A DNA stretch of 64,000 nt from Blastococcus sp. TBT05-19 (GTDB taxonomy: Bacteria; Actinomycetota; Actinomycetes; Mycobacteriales; Geodermatophilaceae), in assembly GCF_003319095.1 (NCBI RefSeq), contig NZ_QOHI01000005.1, positions 248,001 to 312,000 on the forward strand. The letters run 5' to 3'. Both the position numbers and the translations under genes were made by a program. The notes beneath the pieces were generated by a model, which saw only the letters and a list, made by a program, of their open reading frames with translations, was not told the origin of the DNA and did no database searches. Within the stretch, counting starts at the first letter, position 1, and each line of letters starts with the position of its first letter. Shown here piece by piece: positions 17,443 through 26,241 of the stretch.

Positions 17443-17893
17443 GAGGAGTTCTCCGGGGTGGTGTCGTACAGCGATCTCCGCCGTGCGGGTCCAGCCTGAG
17501 CGCTCGGCCCGTCTGGACTGCAACGGAATCAGTGGTTCGGAGCACCATATGCCACGGAAACCTTCGACACCAGGGTCGACATCCCCGGTTCCGGGGCCGT
17601 TGCGCCGTCGACGACGGCAGCAGCGAGCCGCTCGCGCTCGCGCCGCACCCCGGTTGCAGGTATCCGACGGATAACGATCTTCCCGACGCGATACGCGCAG
17701 GAAACAGTTGTCGTGCATCCTCCCAGCGCCGGGATCCGCGATCCGACCTCCGTGCCGAACTGTCGACGCCGTCGACGGGCGGTGTACGGGGCGGCGTCTT
17801 CCCCCACGGGCGGGCGACTGGCTGGCTTCATTGTGACCCGGCGCACACGCCGGCACCGGACGCGCGCCGCACCGGCGCGACGAGGAGGACTGC
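17443..17893. promoter_or_regulatory. 451-base divergent intergenic region of amine oxidase and permease
   Basis: No convincing gene. It is less G/C-rich than its surroundings and holds several dyads: TATCCG-A-CGGATA at 17661-17673, CGCG-ATA-CGCG at 17687-17697, and CCGGCG-CACA-CGCCGG at 17838-17853 in the permease leader. The first two are spaced about 25 bases centre to centre and are candidate operators shared by both genes. The permease has GAGGAGG just before its ATG. No regulator gene for this pair is adjacent, so control would be by a distant regulator. Confidence 0.5.
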
Positions 17894-19423
17894 ATGACCC
17901 TGGACCAGGGCGCCACCACGGGGCGCACCGACCTGCGGGCGAAGGGCCTGTCGAAGAACTCGGTGGGTCTGACCGCCAGCGTCGTCCTCGGCATCTCGAG
18001 CATCGCGCCGGTCTACGCGCTGACCGTCACTCTCGGTCCCACCGTCACCGAGGTCGGCCTGCAGATGCCGGCGATCTTCCTGGCCGGCTTCCTGCCGATG
18101 CTGCTGGTCGCCTACGGCTACCGGGAGCTGAACCGCGTCGCTCCCGACTGCGGCACGTCCTTCACCTGGGCGACCAAGGCCTTCAACCCCTACGTCGGCT
18201 GGATGGCCGGCTGGGGAGCCCTGCTGGCGACGATCATCGTGCTCTCCAGCCTGGCGGGTGTCGCCGTCTCCTTCTTCTACCTGCTGCTCGGGGAGCTCAC
18301 CGGCTCCGTGGCGGTGGGGGAGCTGGGCGGCAACAAGCTGGTCAACGTCCTCACCTGCGTCGCGTTCGTCGCGCTCGCCACCTGGATCGCCTACCGCGGC
18401 GTGCAGACCACCAAGCGCGTCCAGTACGTGCTGGTCGGCTTCCAGCTGGCGGTCCTCGCGCTCTTCGTGGTCCTCGCCTTCACCAAGATGGACTCCGCGC
18501 CCGCCAGCATCCCCTTCGAGCTGTCGTGGCTGGACCCCACCGCCATCGACTCGTTCAGCGCGTTCACCGCGGGGCTCTCCCTCTCCCTGTTCATCTACTG
18601 GGGCTGGGACACCTGCCTCACGGTGAACGAGGAGACCGCCGGCAGCGCCCGCACCCCCGGCCGCGCGGCGCTGCTGTGCATGGCGGTCATCGTGATGACC
18701 TACCTGATCGTGGCCATCGCGGTGCAGATGTACGCCGGTATCGGCGAGGAGGGCACGGGCCTGGGCAACGAGGAGACCGGGGCCGACGTCTTCGCGGCGC
18801 TGGCCGACCCGGTGATGGGCGCCGGTCTGGCGTTCCTGCTCTTCCTGGCCGTCGTGGCCAGCTCCGCGTCCTCCCTGCAGACGACGTTCCTGCCGCCGGC
18901 CCGCACGATGCTGGCGATGGGGACCTACGGCGCGATCCCGAGCCGGTTCGGGAACGTGCACCCGCGCTTCCTGACGCCGTCGACGGCGACCCTGACCGCC
19001 GGTGCGGGGACCGCGATCTTCTACGTCGGGATGACCCTCATCAGCGAGAACGTCCTCATCGACACCATCTACGCGCTCGGCCTGATGATCTGCTTCTACT
19101 ACGGCCTGACCGCCTACGCCTGCGTCTGGTACTTCCGGCGGGAGCTCACCCGCAGCGCTCGGGACCTGGTGTTCAAGGGCATCCTCCCGCTGCTGGGCGC
19201 CCTCATGCTCACCGCGGTATTCGTGCAGACGGCGATCGACACCCTCGACCCGGCGTACGGCACCGGCTCGTCGGTGTTCGGCCTGGGCAGCGTGTTCGTC
19301 ATCGGCATCGGGCTGCTGCTGCTCGGCGTCGTCCTGATGTTCGTCTGGCGGGCCAAGCACCCGGCGTTCTTCCGGGGCGAGACGCTCCGCCAGGACACCC
19401 CGTCGCTCGTCTTCGACGAGTAG
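17894..19423 (+). CDS. APC-family amino acid/amine permease
   Basis: A 509-residue transporter with about 12-13 membrane helices. The first carries the APC unwound-helix motif region VVLGISSIAPVYALTVTLG, and GTSFTWATKAF after helix 2 is typical of the family. The C-terminus is a short hydrophilic tail. The ATG follows GAGGAGGACTGC. It is divergent from the copper amine oxidase across a 451-base control region, which suggests it imports the amine oxidised by that enzyme. It is not a close copy of the permease fragment at the left edge of the window. Confidence 0.88.
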   Translation: MTLDQGATTGRTDLRAKGLSKNSVGLTASVVLGISSIAPVYALTVTLGPTVTEVGLQMPAIFLAGFLPMLLVAYGYRELNRVAPDCGTSFTWATKAFNPYVGWMAGWGALLATIIVLSSLAGVAVSFFYLLLGELTGSVAVGELGGNKLVNVLTCVAFVALATWIAYRGVQTTKRVQYVLVGFQLAVLALFVVLAFTKMDSAPASIPFELSWLDPTAIDSFSAFTAGLSLSLFIYWGWDTCLTVNEETAGSARTPGRAALLCMAVIVMTYLIVAIAVQMYAGIGEEGTGLGNEETGADVFAALADPVMGAGLAFLLFLAVVASSASSLQTTFLPPARTMLAMGTYGAIPSRFGNVHPRFLTPSTATLTAGAGTAIFYVGMTLISENVLIDTIYALGLMICFYYGLTAYACVWYFRRELTRSARDLVFKGILPLLGALMLTAVFVQTAIDTLDPAYGTGSSVFGLGSVFVIGIGLLLLGVVLMFVWRAKHPAFFRGETLRQDTPSLVFDE

Positions 19424-19431
19424 GGCTCCCA

Positions 19432-19471
19432 CTGCTCAGCCGCGGGGTTCGCGCCACCCGCGGCTGAGCAG
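19432..19471. terminator. Perfect 15-bp hairpin, bidirectional terminator
   Basis: CTGCTCAGCCGCGGG and its exact complement CCCGCGGCTGAGCAG enclose a 10-base loop. It sits just after the permease stop (19423) and includes the stop codon and last codons of the convergent DUF559 gene, so one stem serves both genes and is partly coding. Confidence 0.8.
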
Positions 19472-20305
19472 CGCCCGTCGGGTCCGCTCGACGACGGCCC
19501 GCCGACCGTGACGGGCGGCGAACCTCAGCACGAGCCAGCCGTCTGCGGCCATCAGGGAGTAGCGGTCGACGTCGCGGCCGAACTGCTCGATGTCGGCGTG
19601 CTGGCGGCCTTCGTACTCCAGCGCCACCTTCCACCGCGGGTACCCCAGGTCGGCGTGCGCGACCTCGCGCCCGCGTCGGTCCCACAGCGGCACCTGGACC
19701 TCGGGCTCCGGCAGGTCGCTGGTCAGGAGCCAGTACCGGACGAGACTCTCGCGCGGTGAGCCCGCGTGCTCCGTGAGCCTCGGTGCCCACTCGCGTGCTC
19801 GTGCCACGCCGCGCACCCGGTCGGCGCGGGCCAGCCGCCGGATCAGGTCGTCGGCACGCAGCCGCCCGGTGCGCATCAGCCCGTCCCCGAGGACCAGCAG
19901 ATCGGCCGGGTGCAGCAGCCCGGCCATGTCGAGGAACGTCTGCGCCCCGGACGTGACCGGCACGCCGCCGAGGTCCACGCGGTCCTCCGTCTGCAGTGCG
20001 CGGGAGTGCGCGACGAGTCCTGCGCGCTGCGGCAGGACCCGCCGGGGGGTGAGGACGACGTGCGTCTCCGAGGGCTCGCCGCGCAGGCCGTACAGGGCAG
20101 CGGCGGTGCCCAGACCGAAGACCGCGTCAGGTGGGAGGACCCGGGCCCAGGCCGCGCACCGCAGCGGCAGGCTGCTCTCGACGGCGCTGCTGATGTAGAG
20201 CCCCCGGCTCAGCCGGACGCCGTCCTCGGCGATCTGCCGCCGGGTGACGCCGGCGGCCCGCGCCTGCGACCAGGTGTACGAGCTGCCGAGCGGGATCTCC
20301 TCCAT
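19436..20305 (-). CDS. DUF559 protein with AbiEi-like N-terminal helix-turn-helix
   Basis: A 289-residue protein. The N-terminus (about 10-60, SQARAAGVTRRQIAEDGVRLSRGLY) resembles the winged-helix start of AbiEi-type antitoxins. The C-terminus (about 200-285) is a DUF559/Vsr-like nuclease-fold segment with ADLGYPRWKVALEYEGRQH and the later WLVLRFAARH. Such fusions are common and usually multicopy in high-GC actinobacteria, and their role is unknown. No partner toxin gene is adjacent, so a toxin-antitoxin pair is not supported. No clear ribosome binding site precedes the ATG. Its last codons lie inside the terminator hairpin. Confidence 0.8.
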   Translation of the reverse strand: MEEIPLGSSYTWSQARAAGVTRRQIAEDGVRLSRGLYISSAVESSLPLRCAAWARVLPPDAVFGLGTAAALYGLRGEPSETHVVLTPRRVLPQRAGLVAHSRALQTEDRVDLGGVPVTSGAQTFLDMAGLLHPADLLVLGDGLMRTGRLRADDLIRRLARADRVRGVARAREWAPRLTEHAGSPRESLVRYWLLTSDLPEPEVQVPLWDRRGREVAHADLGYPRWKVALEYEGRQHADIEQFGRDVDRYSLMAADGWLVLRFAARHGRRAVVERTRRALLSRGWREPRG

Positions 20306-20398
20306 CTGGTGAGGCTGCGGGGTGGGCGGGGGCGTCGGCGCGCGCCGCCGTCACTTGTGGATGCGGCTACCGCATGTGGATGGCGTCCTCTCCCCGTC

Positions 20399-20474
20399 GA
20401 TCATCGGATGCGTGCACGGGCGGCCGGCGCGTCGCACCCGCGCCACGCGGACATCGTGCGTACACCCGATGATC
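20399..20474. repeat. Long imperfect inverted repeat in intergenic DNA
   Basis: Twenty-base arms (20399-20418 and 20455-20474) begin and end with a perfect GATCATCGG / CCGATGATC pair and differ at only a few inner positions; 36 bases separate them. It lies in the 184-base gap between the start of the DUF559 gene and the end of the aldo/keto reductase, both on the minus strand. It could act as a terminator for the reductase or as a regulator site. A nearby direct repeat TGTGGATG occurs at about 20356 and 20375. Confidence 0.55.
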
Positions 20475-20489
20475 AATCCCGAGGGAGCG

Positions 20490-21344
20490 TCAGACCGGGT
20501 CGAGGCGGGCGAGCTGCTCGGGGGAGAGGCGCAGGTCGGCCGCGGCGGCGGAATCGACGATCGAGGCCGGCCGCGAGGCGCCCGGGATGGGGACGACGGT
20601 GTCGCTCTGCGCGAGGTGCCAGGCCAGCGTCACCTGGTAGACCGACACCCCGAGCTCCTCGGCCACCTCCGCGAACGCCGGGGCGGTGGAGTCCAGCGAG
20701 CCGGCCGCGCCCACCCCGCCGAAGGGGCTCCACGGCAGGAAGGCCAGCCCGGTCGCGGCGCAGTGCGCGAGCTCGTCGGCGGAGGACCGCCAGCCGGGGG
20801 AGAACTGGTTCTGCACGCTGACCAGGGCGTCGCCCACGATGGCCCGCGCGGCGTCGATCTGGGCGATGTCGGCGTTGGAGATCCCGACCATCCGCACCAG
20901 CCCGTCGTCGGCCAGCTCCCGCAGCGCGCCCATCGAGTCCTCCCACGGCGTCGACGGGTCGGGCCGGTGGAACTGGTACAGCCCGATGGCGTCCACGCCG
21001 AGCCGGCGCAGCGACGCCTCGCAGGCCGCGCGCAGGTAGGCAGGCGACCCGTCGAGGTCCCAGTCGGTGCCGCGCCGGGTGTGCCCGCCCTTCGTCGCCA
21101 CCAGGACGTCGGGCGACCCGGCCGACGCCAGCGCCCGGGCCACCAGCGACTCGTTGTGCCCGAACTCGGCCTCGTCGCGGGAGTAGGCGTCGGCGGTGTC
21201 GATCAGGGTCACGCCGGCGTCGAGCGCCGCGTGCACCACCGCGACGGCGTCGTCGTCGGCGGGGCGGGGATCCTTCGTGGACAGGGGCATCGCGCCCAGC
21301 CCGATGGAGCTCACGGTCACGTCCCCGATGCGTCGCTGCTGCAT
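20490..21344 (-). CDS. Aldo/keto reductase
   Basis: A 284-residue TIM-barrel oxidoreductase. Visible family features are GLGAMPLS at the first strand, TLIDTADAYSRDEAEF carrying the catalytic Asp and Tyr, VATKGGHTRR with the catalytic Lys, YQFHRPDPSTPWEDS with a His and VVPIPGASRP near the C-terminal NADPH site. It reduces carbonyl compounds with NADPH; the substrate is not predictable. It is divergent from rarA with only 36 bases between the start codons, so their promoters overlap. Confidence 0.88.
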   Translation of the reverse strand: MQQRRIGDVTVSSIGLGAMPLSTKDPRPADDDAVAVVHAALDAGVTLIDTADAYSRDEAEFGHNESLVARALASAGSPDVLVATKGGHTRRGTDWDLDGSPAYLRAACEASLRRLGVDAIGLYQFHRPDPSTPWEDSMGALRELADDGLVRMVGISNADIAQIDAARAIVGDALVSVQNQFSPGWRSSADELAHCAATGLAFLPWSPFGGVGAAGSLDSTAPAFAEVAEELGVSVYQVTLAWHLAQSDTVVPIPGASRPASIVDSAAAADLRLSPEQLARLDPV

Positions 21345-21366
21345 GGGTGACGTCGTGCCCCGCAGG

Positions 21367-21372
21367 TAGCGT
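21367..21372 (+). promoter_or_regulatory. -10 element for a leaderless rarA transcript
   Basis: TAGCGT lies 8 bases before the GTG at 21381, and no ribosome binding site separates them. The same arrangement (TAnnnT, 6-8 bases, GTG) precedes priA, def and rpe in this window. Confidence 0.5.
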
Positions 21373-21380
21373 CAGGAACC

Positions 21381-22721
21381 GTGACCTCCCTGTTCGACGC
21401 CCCGGACGACGGGCCCGCCGCCGTCGACCCGGGGGCGCCGCTGGCCGTGCGCATGCGGCCCCGCTCGCTGGAGGAGGTCGTCGGGCAGCAGCACCTGCTG
21501 GGCGACCGCGCCCCGCTGCGCCGGCTGGTCGAGTCCGACGAGCCGATGTCGCTGGTGCTCTACGGCCCGCCCGGCACCGGCAAGACCACGCTCGCCCACG
21601 TCATCTCGCTGGCCACCAAGCGCCAGTTCGTGCAGCTCTCCGCCCTGGACTCCGGCGTCAAGGAGGTCCGGGCGGTCATCTCCAGCGCCAAGCAGGAGCT
21701 GACGTACGCCGGCCGGCGCACCGTGCTGTTCATCGACGAGGTGCACCGCTTCTCCAAGACCCAGCAGGACAGCCTGCTGTCCGCGGTCGAGGACCGGATC
21801 GTGAGCCTCATCGCGGCGACCACCGAGAACCCGTTCTTCTCCGTGGTCAGCCCGCTGCTCTCCCGCAGCCTGGTGCTCGCGCTGCAGCCGCTCACCGACG
21901 ACGACGTCCGTACGCTGCTGCGCCGCGCCCTGGCCAGCGAGCGCGGGCTGGACGGCGAGTTCACGCTCACCGACGAGGCGGAGGAGCACCTCATCCGCAT
22001 CGCCGGCGGCGACGGGCGCAAGTCGCTGACCGCGCTGGAGTCCGGCGCGGGGGCGGCCAAGGCCGTCGGCGCGACCGAGATCGACCTCGCGACCCTGGAG
22101 ACGGCGGTGGCGCAGGCGGCCGTCCGCTACGACCGCCAGGGCGACATGCACTACGACGTCGCCAGCGCGCTGATCAAGTCGATCCGGGGCAGCGACGTCG
22201 ACGCCGCCCTCCACTACCTGGCCCGCATGGTGGAGGCGGGGGAGGACCCGCGCTTCATCGCCCGGCGGCTGGTCATCTCCGCCAGCGAGGACATCGGCAT
22301 GGCCGACCCCACCGCGCTGCTCACCGCCGTCGCCGTCGCCGACGCGGTCGCCTTCATCGGCATGCCCGAGGGCCACTTCCCGCTGGCGCAGGCCGTCGTC
22401 CACCTGGCGACCGCGCCCAAGTCGAACGCGGTCACCGCGGCGATGGGGGAGTCGGTCGCCGACGTCCGGGCGGGGCTCGCCGGCCCGGTGCCGCCCGGCC
22501 TGCGCGACGCCCACTACGGCGGGGCGAAGAAGCTCGGGCACGGGAAGACCTACGTCTACCCGCACTCCCACCCCGACGGCGTCGTGCCGCAGCAGTACCT
22601 GCCGGACGCCCTCGTCGGCAAGGACTACTACCGGCCGACCAACCGCGGGGCGGAGGCCCGGCTGGGGGAGCGGCTGGCCAAGCTGCGGGCGATCATCCGG
22701 CGCACGCGCACCCGCGACTAG
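21381..22721 (+). CDS. rarA: Replication-associated recombination protein A (AAA+ ATPase)
   Basis: A 446-residue MgsA/RarA/WRNIP1-family clamp-loader-like ATPase acting at stalled forks. Walker A is GPPGTGKT at 62-69, Walker B is [10 protein letters not shown] near 115, and sensor 1 is AATTENPFF. The C-terminal tetramerisation region includes [25 protein letters not shown] and the [12 protein letters not shown] block. Length is normal. The GTG start is probably leaderless. It heads the conserved actinobacterial run toward alaS; the usual neighbouring rpsD is not present here. Confidence 0.95.
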   Translation: MTSLFDAPDDGPAAVDPGAPLAVRMRPRSLEEVVGQQHLLGDRAPLRRLVESDEPMSLVLYGPPGTGKTTLAHVISLATKRQFVQLSALDSGVKEVRAVISSAKQELTYAGRRTVLFIDEVHRFSKTQQDSLLSAVEDRIVSLIAATTENPFFSVVSPLLSRSLVLALQPLTDDDVRTLLRRALASERGLDGEFTLTDEAEEHLIRIAGGDGRKSLTALESGAGAAKAVGATEIDLATLETAVAQAAVRYDRQGDMHYDVASALIKSIRGSDVDAALHYLARMVEAGEDPRFIARRLVISASEDIGMADPTALLTAVAVADAVAFIGMPEGHFPLAQAVVHLATAPKSNAVTAAMGESVADVRAGLAGPVPPGLRDAHYGGAKKLGHGKTYVYPHSHPDGVVPQQYLPDALVGKDYYRPTNRGAEARLGERLAKLRAIIRRTRTRD

Positions 22722-22778
22722 GGTGACGAGGCCGGAAAGCCGCTCCCGGCGCTGAACCCCCTGAGAACAGGAGCACGC

Positions 22779-23204
22779 GTGTCCGTAGGAGAGATCGCCG
22801 GGCTGGTCGCAGCCGGGGCCCTGGTGCTGCTGGTGGTGCTGGTCGCCGTCCCGCTGCTCAAGCTCGGCCGGACGCTCGACGAGACCACCCTGACCATCCG
22901 CCAGGTCCGTGAGCAGAGCGCGCCGATCCTGAGCCAGGCCGGCACGACCGTCGCGCACGTGAACAGCAACCTGGAGCGGGTCGACGACATCACCGGCAAC
23001 GCCGCCAACGTCTCGAGCAACGTCGCCGCCCTCACCAGCGTCGTCGCCGCCACCCTGGGCAGCCCGCTGATCAAGGTGGCCGCCTTCAGCTACGGCGTGC
23101 GCAGCGCGACCCGCAAGAAGCGCGAGGGGCAGGCCCTCGCCGACGCCGCGGCCCGCGACAAGGCCGAGCGCCGCGCCCGCCGTTCCGCCCGGCGGGCCGC
23201 CTGA
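22779..23204 (+). CDS. DUF948 membrane-anchored protein
   Basis: A 141-residue protein with one N-terminal membrane helix (about 5-27, AGLVAAGALVLLVVLVAVPL), then an amphipathic coiled-coil region (VREQSAPILSQAGTTVAHVNSNLERVDDI) and a basic tail. DUF948 proteins are conserved between rarA and alaS in actinobacteria, and their function is unknown. The GTG has AGGAG upstream. Its TGA overlaps the ATG of the next small gene as TGATG. Confidence 0.85.
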   Translation: MSVGEIAGLVAAGALVLLVVLVAVPLLKLGRTLDETTLTIRQVREQSAPILSQAGTTVAHVNSNLERVDDITGNAANVSSNVAALTSVVAATLGSPLIKVAAFSYGVRSATRKKREGQALADAAARDKAERRARRSARRAA

Positions 23205-23488
23205 TGCGCCGGCTCTTCTGGCTGGCCATGGGCATCACCATCGGCGCGCTCGTCGTCCGCAAGCTGTCCGCCGCGGCCGAGAAGATGACCCCCGCCGGCA
23301 TCGGCGCCTCCATCGCCGCCGGGCTGCGCGACGTCGCCGACGCGATCGGTGACTTCGGCGCCGACGTCCGCGACGCCATGTCCGAGCGGGAGCTCGAGCT
23401 GCGCGCGGGCACCGGCCTGGACGCGCCGCTGCCCGAGGCGGGCGACGCCGCCGCCCTGCGCCGCGGCGCGCACGCCGCCGACTCCTGA
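23204..23488 (+). CDS. DUF6167-like small protein
   Basis: A 94-residue protein with an N-terminal hydrophobic stretch (LFWLAMGITIGALVV) and a helical remainder (SAAAEKMTPAGIGASIAAGLRDVADAIGDF). It is the usual companion of the DUF948 gene immediately before alaS in actinobacteria, and its function is unknown. Translational coupling to DUF948 suggests the two act together at the membrane. Confidence 0.8.
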   Translation: MRRLFWLAMGITIGALVVRKLSAAAEKMTPAGIGASIAAGLRDVADAIGDFGADVRDAMSERELELRAGTGLDAPLPEAGDAAALRRGAHAADS

Positions 23489-23497
23489 TCCCCCCGG

Positions 23498-23520
23498 CCG
23501 GGGGCGCCCACCGCCCCCGG
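23498..23520 (+). terminator. Hairpin between the DUF6167 gene and alaS
   Basis: CCGGGGGCG and CGCCCCCGG form a perfect 9-bp stem with a CCCAC loop, 9 bases after the DUF6167 stop. It may terminate the upstream operon. The 26 bases that remain before the alaS ATG are too few for a T-box or other riboswitch. Confidence 0.55.
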
Positions 23521-23545
23521 TCCCGTAGAACCGAGTAGATCGCCG

Positions 23546-26236
23546 ATGCAGACCGCCGAGATCCGCCGCCGCTTCCTGCAGCACTTCGAGCAGCGCGGCC
23601 ACACCGTCGTCCCCAGCGCCTCGCTGGTCTCCCCGGACCCGTCGCTGCTGTTCACCGTGGCCGGCATGGTGCCGTTCATCCCGTACCTGACCGGCCGCGA
23701 GCCCGCGCCGTTCCCGCGGGCCACGAGCGTGCAGAAGTGCGTGCGCACCCTCGACATCGAGGAGGTGGGCAAGACCACCCGCCACGGCACGTTCTTCCAG
23801 ATGAACGGCAACTTCTCCTTCGGCGACTACTTCAAGGAAGGCGCGATCCAGAACGCCTGGGAGCTGCTCACCGGGTCCGTCGAGGGCGGGGGGCTCGGGT
23901 TCGACCCGGAGCGCCTCTGGGTCACCGTCTACCTGGACGACGACGAGGCCGCCGAGGCCTGGCAGCGCATCGCCGGCCTCCCGGCCGAGCGCATCCAGCG
24001 GCTGGGCAAGAAGGACAACTACTGGCACACCGGGGCGCCCGGCCCCGGTGGTCCGTGCTCGGAGATCTACTTCGACCGCGGTCCGCAGTTCGGCCCCGAC
24101 GGCGGCCCGCTGGTCGACACCGCCGGTGACCGGTTCCTGGAGATCTGGAACCTCGTCTTCATGCAGTACGAGCTCACCGACGTCCGCAGCAAGGAGGAGT
24201 TCACGGTCGTCGGCGAGCTGCCCAACAAGAACATCGACACTGGCATGGGCCTCGAGCGCGTGGCCTACCTGCTGCAGGGCGTCGACAACATGTACGAGAT
24301 CGACGAGGTCGCGCCGGTGCTGCGCCGGGCCGCCGAGCTCGCCGGGGTCACGTACGGCTCGGGTGGGCGGGAAGGACACACGAACGACGTGCGGCTGCGC
24401 GTGGTCGCCGACCACGTGCGCAGCGGGCTGATGCTCATCGGCGACGGCGTCACCCCCGGCAACGAGGGCCGCGGCTACATCCTCCGCCGGCTGCTGCGCC
24501 GCGCCGTCCGCTCGATGAAGCTGCTCGGTGTCGACGACGCCACGCTGCCCGAGCTCCTGCCGGTCTCCAAGGAGGCCATGAAGGCCAGCTACCCCGAGCT
24601 GGAGACCGACTTCGCCCGGATCTCGAGCGTCGCCTACGCCGAGGAGGAGGCCTTCCGCCGCACCCTCACCTCCGGCACGGCGCTGTTCGACACCGCGGTG
24701 GCCACGGCCAAGCAGGCCGGCACCCCCACGCTGAGCGGCGCGCAGGCCTTCTCCCTGCACGACACCTACGGCTTCCCGATCGACGTGACCTTGGAGATGG
24801 CCGCCGAGCAGGGCGTGACCGTCGACGAGGACGGCTTCCGCGCCCTCATGAAGGAGCAGCGCGACCGCGCCCGGGCCGACGCCCGGGCCAAGCGCACCGG
24901 GTCGGTCGACGTCCTGGCCTACCGCCGGCTGCTGGCCGAGCACGGCCCCACCGACTGGCGGGCCTACGACACCCTGCGCACCGATTCCCGGGTGCTGGCG
25001 CTGGTCGCCGACGAGGAGGGGCCGGAGGTTGCGGCGCAGGGCGACATCGTCCGCGTGGTCCTCGACCGCACCCCGTTCTACGCGGAGTCCGGTGGCCAGG
25101 TGGCCGACGCCGGGATCCTCACCTGGGACGGCGGCCGCGCCGAGGTCATCGACGTGCAGCGCCCGGTCAAGGGCCTCGTGGCCCACCAGATCCGCGTGCT
25201 CGAGGGCGAGCTCCGCCAGGACGTGGAGCTCACCGCCGAGGTGGACTACGAGTGGCGGCTGTCGGCCTGCCAGGCGCACTCGGGCACCCACGTGGTGCAC
25301 GCCGCGCTGCGCGAGGTCCTCGGCCCGCAGGCCCTGCAGTCCGGGTCCTACAACCGGCCCGGCTACCTGCGCCTGGACTTCGCCTGGCAGGGCGCGCTCA
25401 CCGCCCAGCAGCGCACCGACATCGAGGACGTCGCCAACGCCGCCGTCCGGGCCGACCACAAGGTGACCGCCTCGTACATGACGCTGCCCGAGGCGAAGGC
25501 GTTCGGCGCGATCGCGCTCTTCGGCGAGACCTACGGCGAGCAGGTGCGCGTCGTCGAGATCGGCGGCCCCTGGTCGCGCGAGCTCTGCGGTGGCACGCAC
25601 GTGCGCGGCAGCTCCCAGATCGGCACGCTGGCGCTGACCGGTGAGTCCTCGGTGGGCTCGGGGTCCCGGCGCGTCGAGGCGGTCGTGGGCCTGGAGGGCT
25701 TCCGCTACCTGGCCCGCGAGCGCGACCTGGTGCGCCAGCTGGCCGAGCTGCTCAAGGCGCCCCAGGACGGGCTGGTCGAGCGGGTGAGCGGCATGGTCGC
25801 CCGGCTCCGGGACCTGGACCGCGAGCTCGCGGACCTGCGCGGTCAGCAGACGCTGGCCGCCGCGGGCCAGCTCGCCGGCTCCGCGAAGGACGTGGGCGGC
25901 GTCGCCGTCGTCACCGGCTCCCCGGCGGGCCTGGGGGGCGGCGACCTCCGCACGCTCGCCCTCGACGTCCGCGGCCGTCTGGCCGCAGACAAGCCGTCGG
26001 TCGTGCTGCTGGCATCGGAGTCCGGTGGCAAGGTGGCACTGGTGGCGGCGCTCAACCCGGCCGCGGTCGCTCAGGGGCTGTCGGCCAACGACGTCCTCAA
26101 GGCGGCTTCGGCCCCTGTCGGTGGCCGTGGAGGCGGCAAGTCCGACGTCGCCCAGGGGGGCGGCACCGATCCCGCGGGGATCCCCGCGGGACTGCAGGCC
26201 GGCGAACAGGCGGTTGCGGCCGCCAGTGGGAGGTGA
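23546..26236 (+). CDS. alaS: Alanyl-tRNA synthetase
   Basis: An 896-residue class II synthetase that charges tRNA-Ala. The aminoacylation domain opens with RRRFLQHFEQRGHTVVPSAS and includes GMGLERVAYLLQG; the editing domain has AHSGTHVVHAAL (HxxxH) and CGGTHV with the metal-binding Cys and His; a coiled-coil and a DHHA1-type C-terminus follow, with a Gly-rich GGRGGGKSDVAQGGG near the end. Length is normal. The stop overlaps upstream sequence of ruvX and the genes are probably one operon. Confidence 0.97.
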   Translation: MQTAEIRRRFLQHFEQRGHTVVPSASLVSPDPSLLFTVAGMVPFIPYLTGREPAPFPRATSVQKCVRTLDIEEVGKTTRHGTFFQMNGNFSFGDYFKEGAIQNAWELLTGSVEGGGLGFDPERLWVTVYLDDDEAAEAWQRIAGLPAERIQRLGKKDNYWHTGAPGPGGPCSEIYFDRGPQFGPDGGPLVDTAGDRFLEIWNLVFMQYELTDVRSKEEFTVVGELPNKNIDTGMGLERVAYLLQGVDNMYEIDEVAPVLRRAAELAGVTYGSGGREGHTNDVRLRVVADHVRSGLMLIGDGVTPGNEGRGYILRRLLRRAVRSMKLLGVDDATLPELLPVSKEAMKASYPELETDFARISSVAYAEEEAFRRTLTSGTALFDTAVATAKQAGTPTLSGAQAFSLHDTYGFPIDVTLEMAAEQGVTVDEDGFRALMKEQRDRARADARAKRTGSVDVLAYRRLLAEHGPTDWRAYDTLRTDSRVLALVADEEGPEVAAQGDIVRVVLDRTPFYAESGGQVADAGILTWDGGRAEVIDVQRPVKGLVAHQIRVLEGELRQDVELTAEVDYEWRLSACQAHSGTHVVHAALREVLGPQALQSGSYNRPGYLRLDFAWQGALTAQQRTDIEDVANAAVRADHKVTASYMTLPEAKAFGAIALFGETYGEQVRVVEIGGPWSRELCGGTHVRGSSQIGTLALTGESSVGSGSRRVEAVVGLEGFRYLARERDLVRQLAELLKAPQDGLVERVSGMVARLRDLDRELADLRGQQTLAAAGQLAGSAKDVGGVAVVTGSPAGLGGGDLRTLALDVRGRLAADKPSVVLLASESGGKVALVAALNPAAVAQGLSANDVLKAASAPVGGRGGGKSDVAQGGGTDPAGIPAGLQAGEQAVAAASGR

Positions 26237-26241
26237 GCACC

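Noticed and set aside
17529-17897. Small open frames in the amine oxidase/permease intergenic region
   Set aside because: Both strands have them at random, none has a ribosome binding site or natural composition, and the region holds operator-like dyads.
15499-18003. Longer 834-residue start for the amine oxidase
   Set aside because: The extra residues come from the divergent promoter region; the ATG at 17442 has a ribosome binding site and gives normal family length.
19436-20305. Type IV toxin-antitoxin system
   Set aside because: The N-terminus resembles AbiEi but no AbiEii-type nucleotidyltransferase gene is adjacent, and the protein is a common stand-alone DUF559 fusion.
23489-23545. 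T-box leader before alaS
   Set aside because: The gap is 57 bases and taken up by a simple 9-bp hairpin; no specifier or antiterminator elements.
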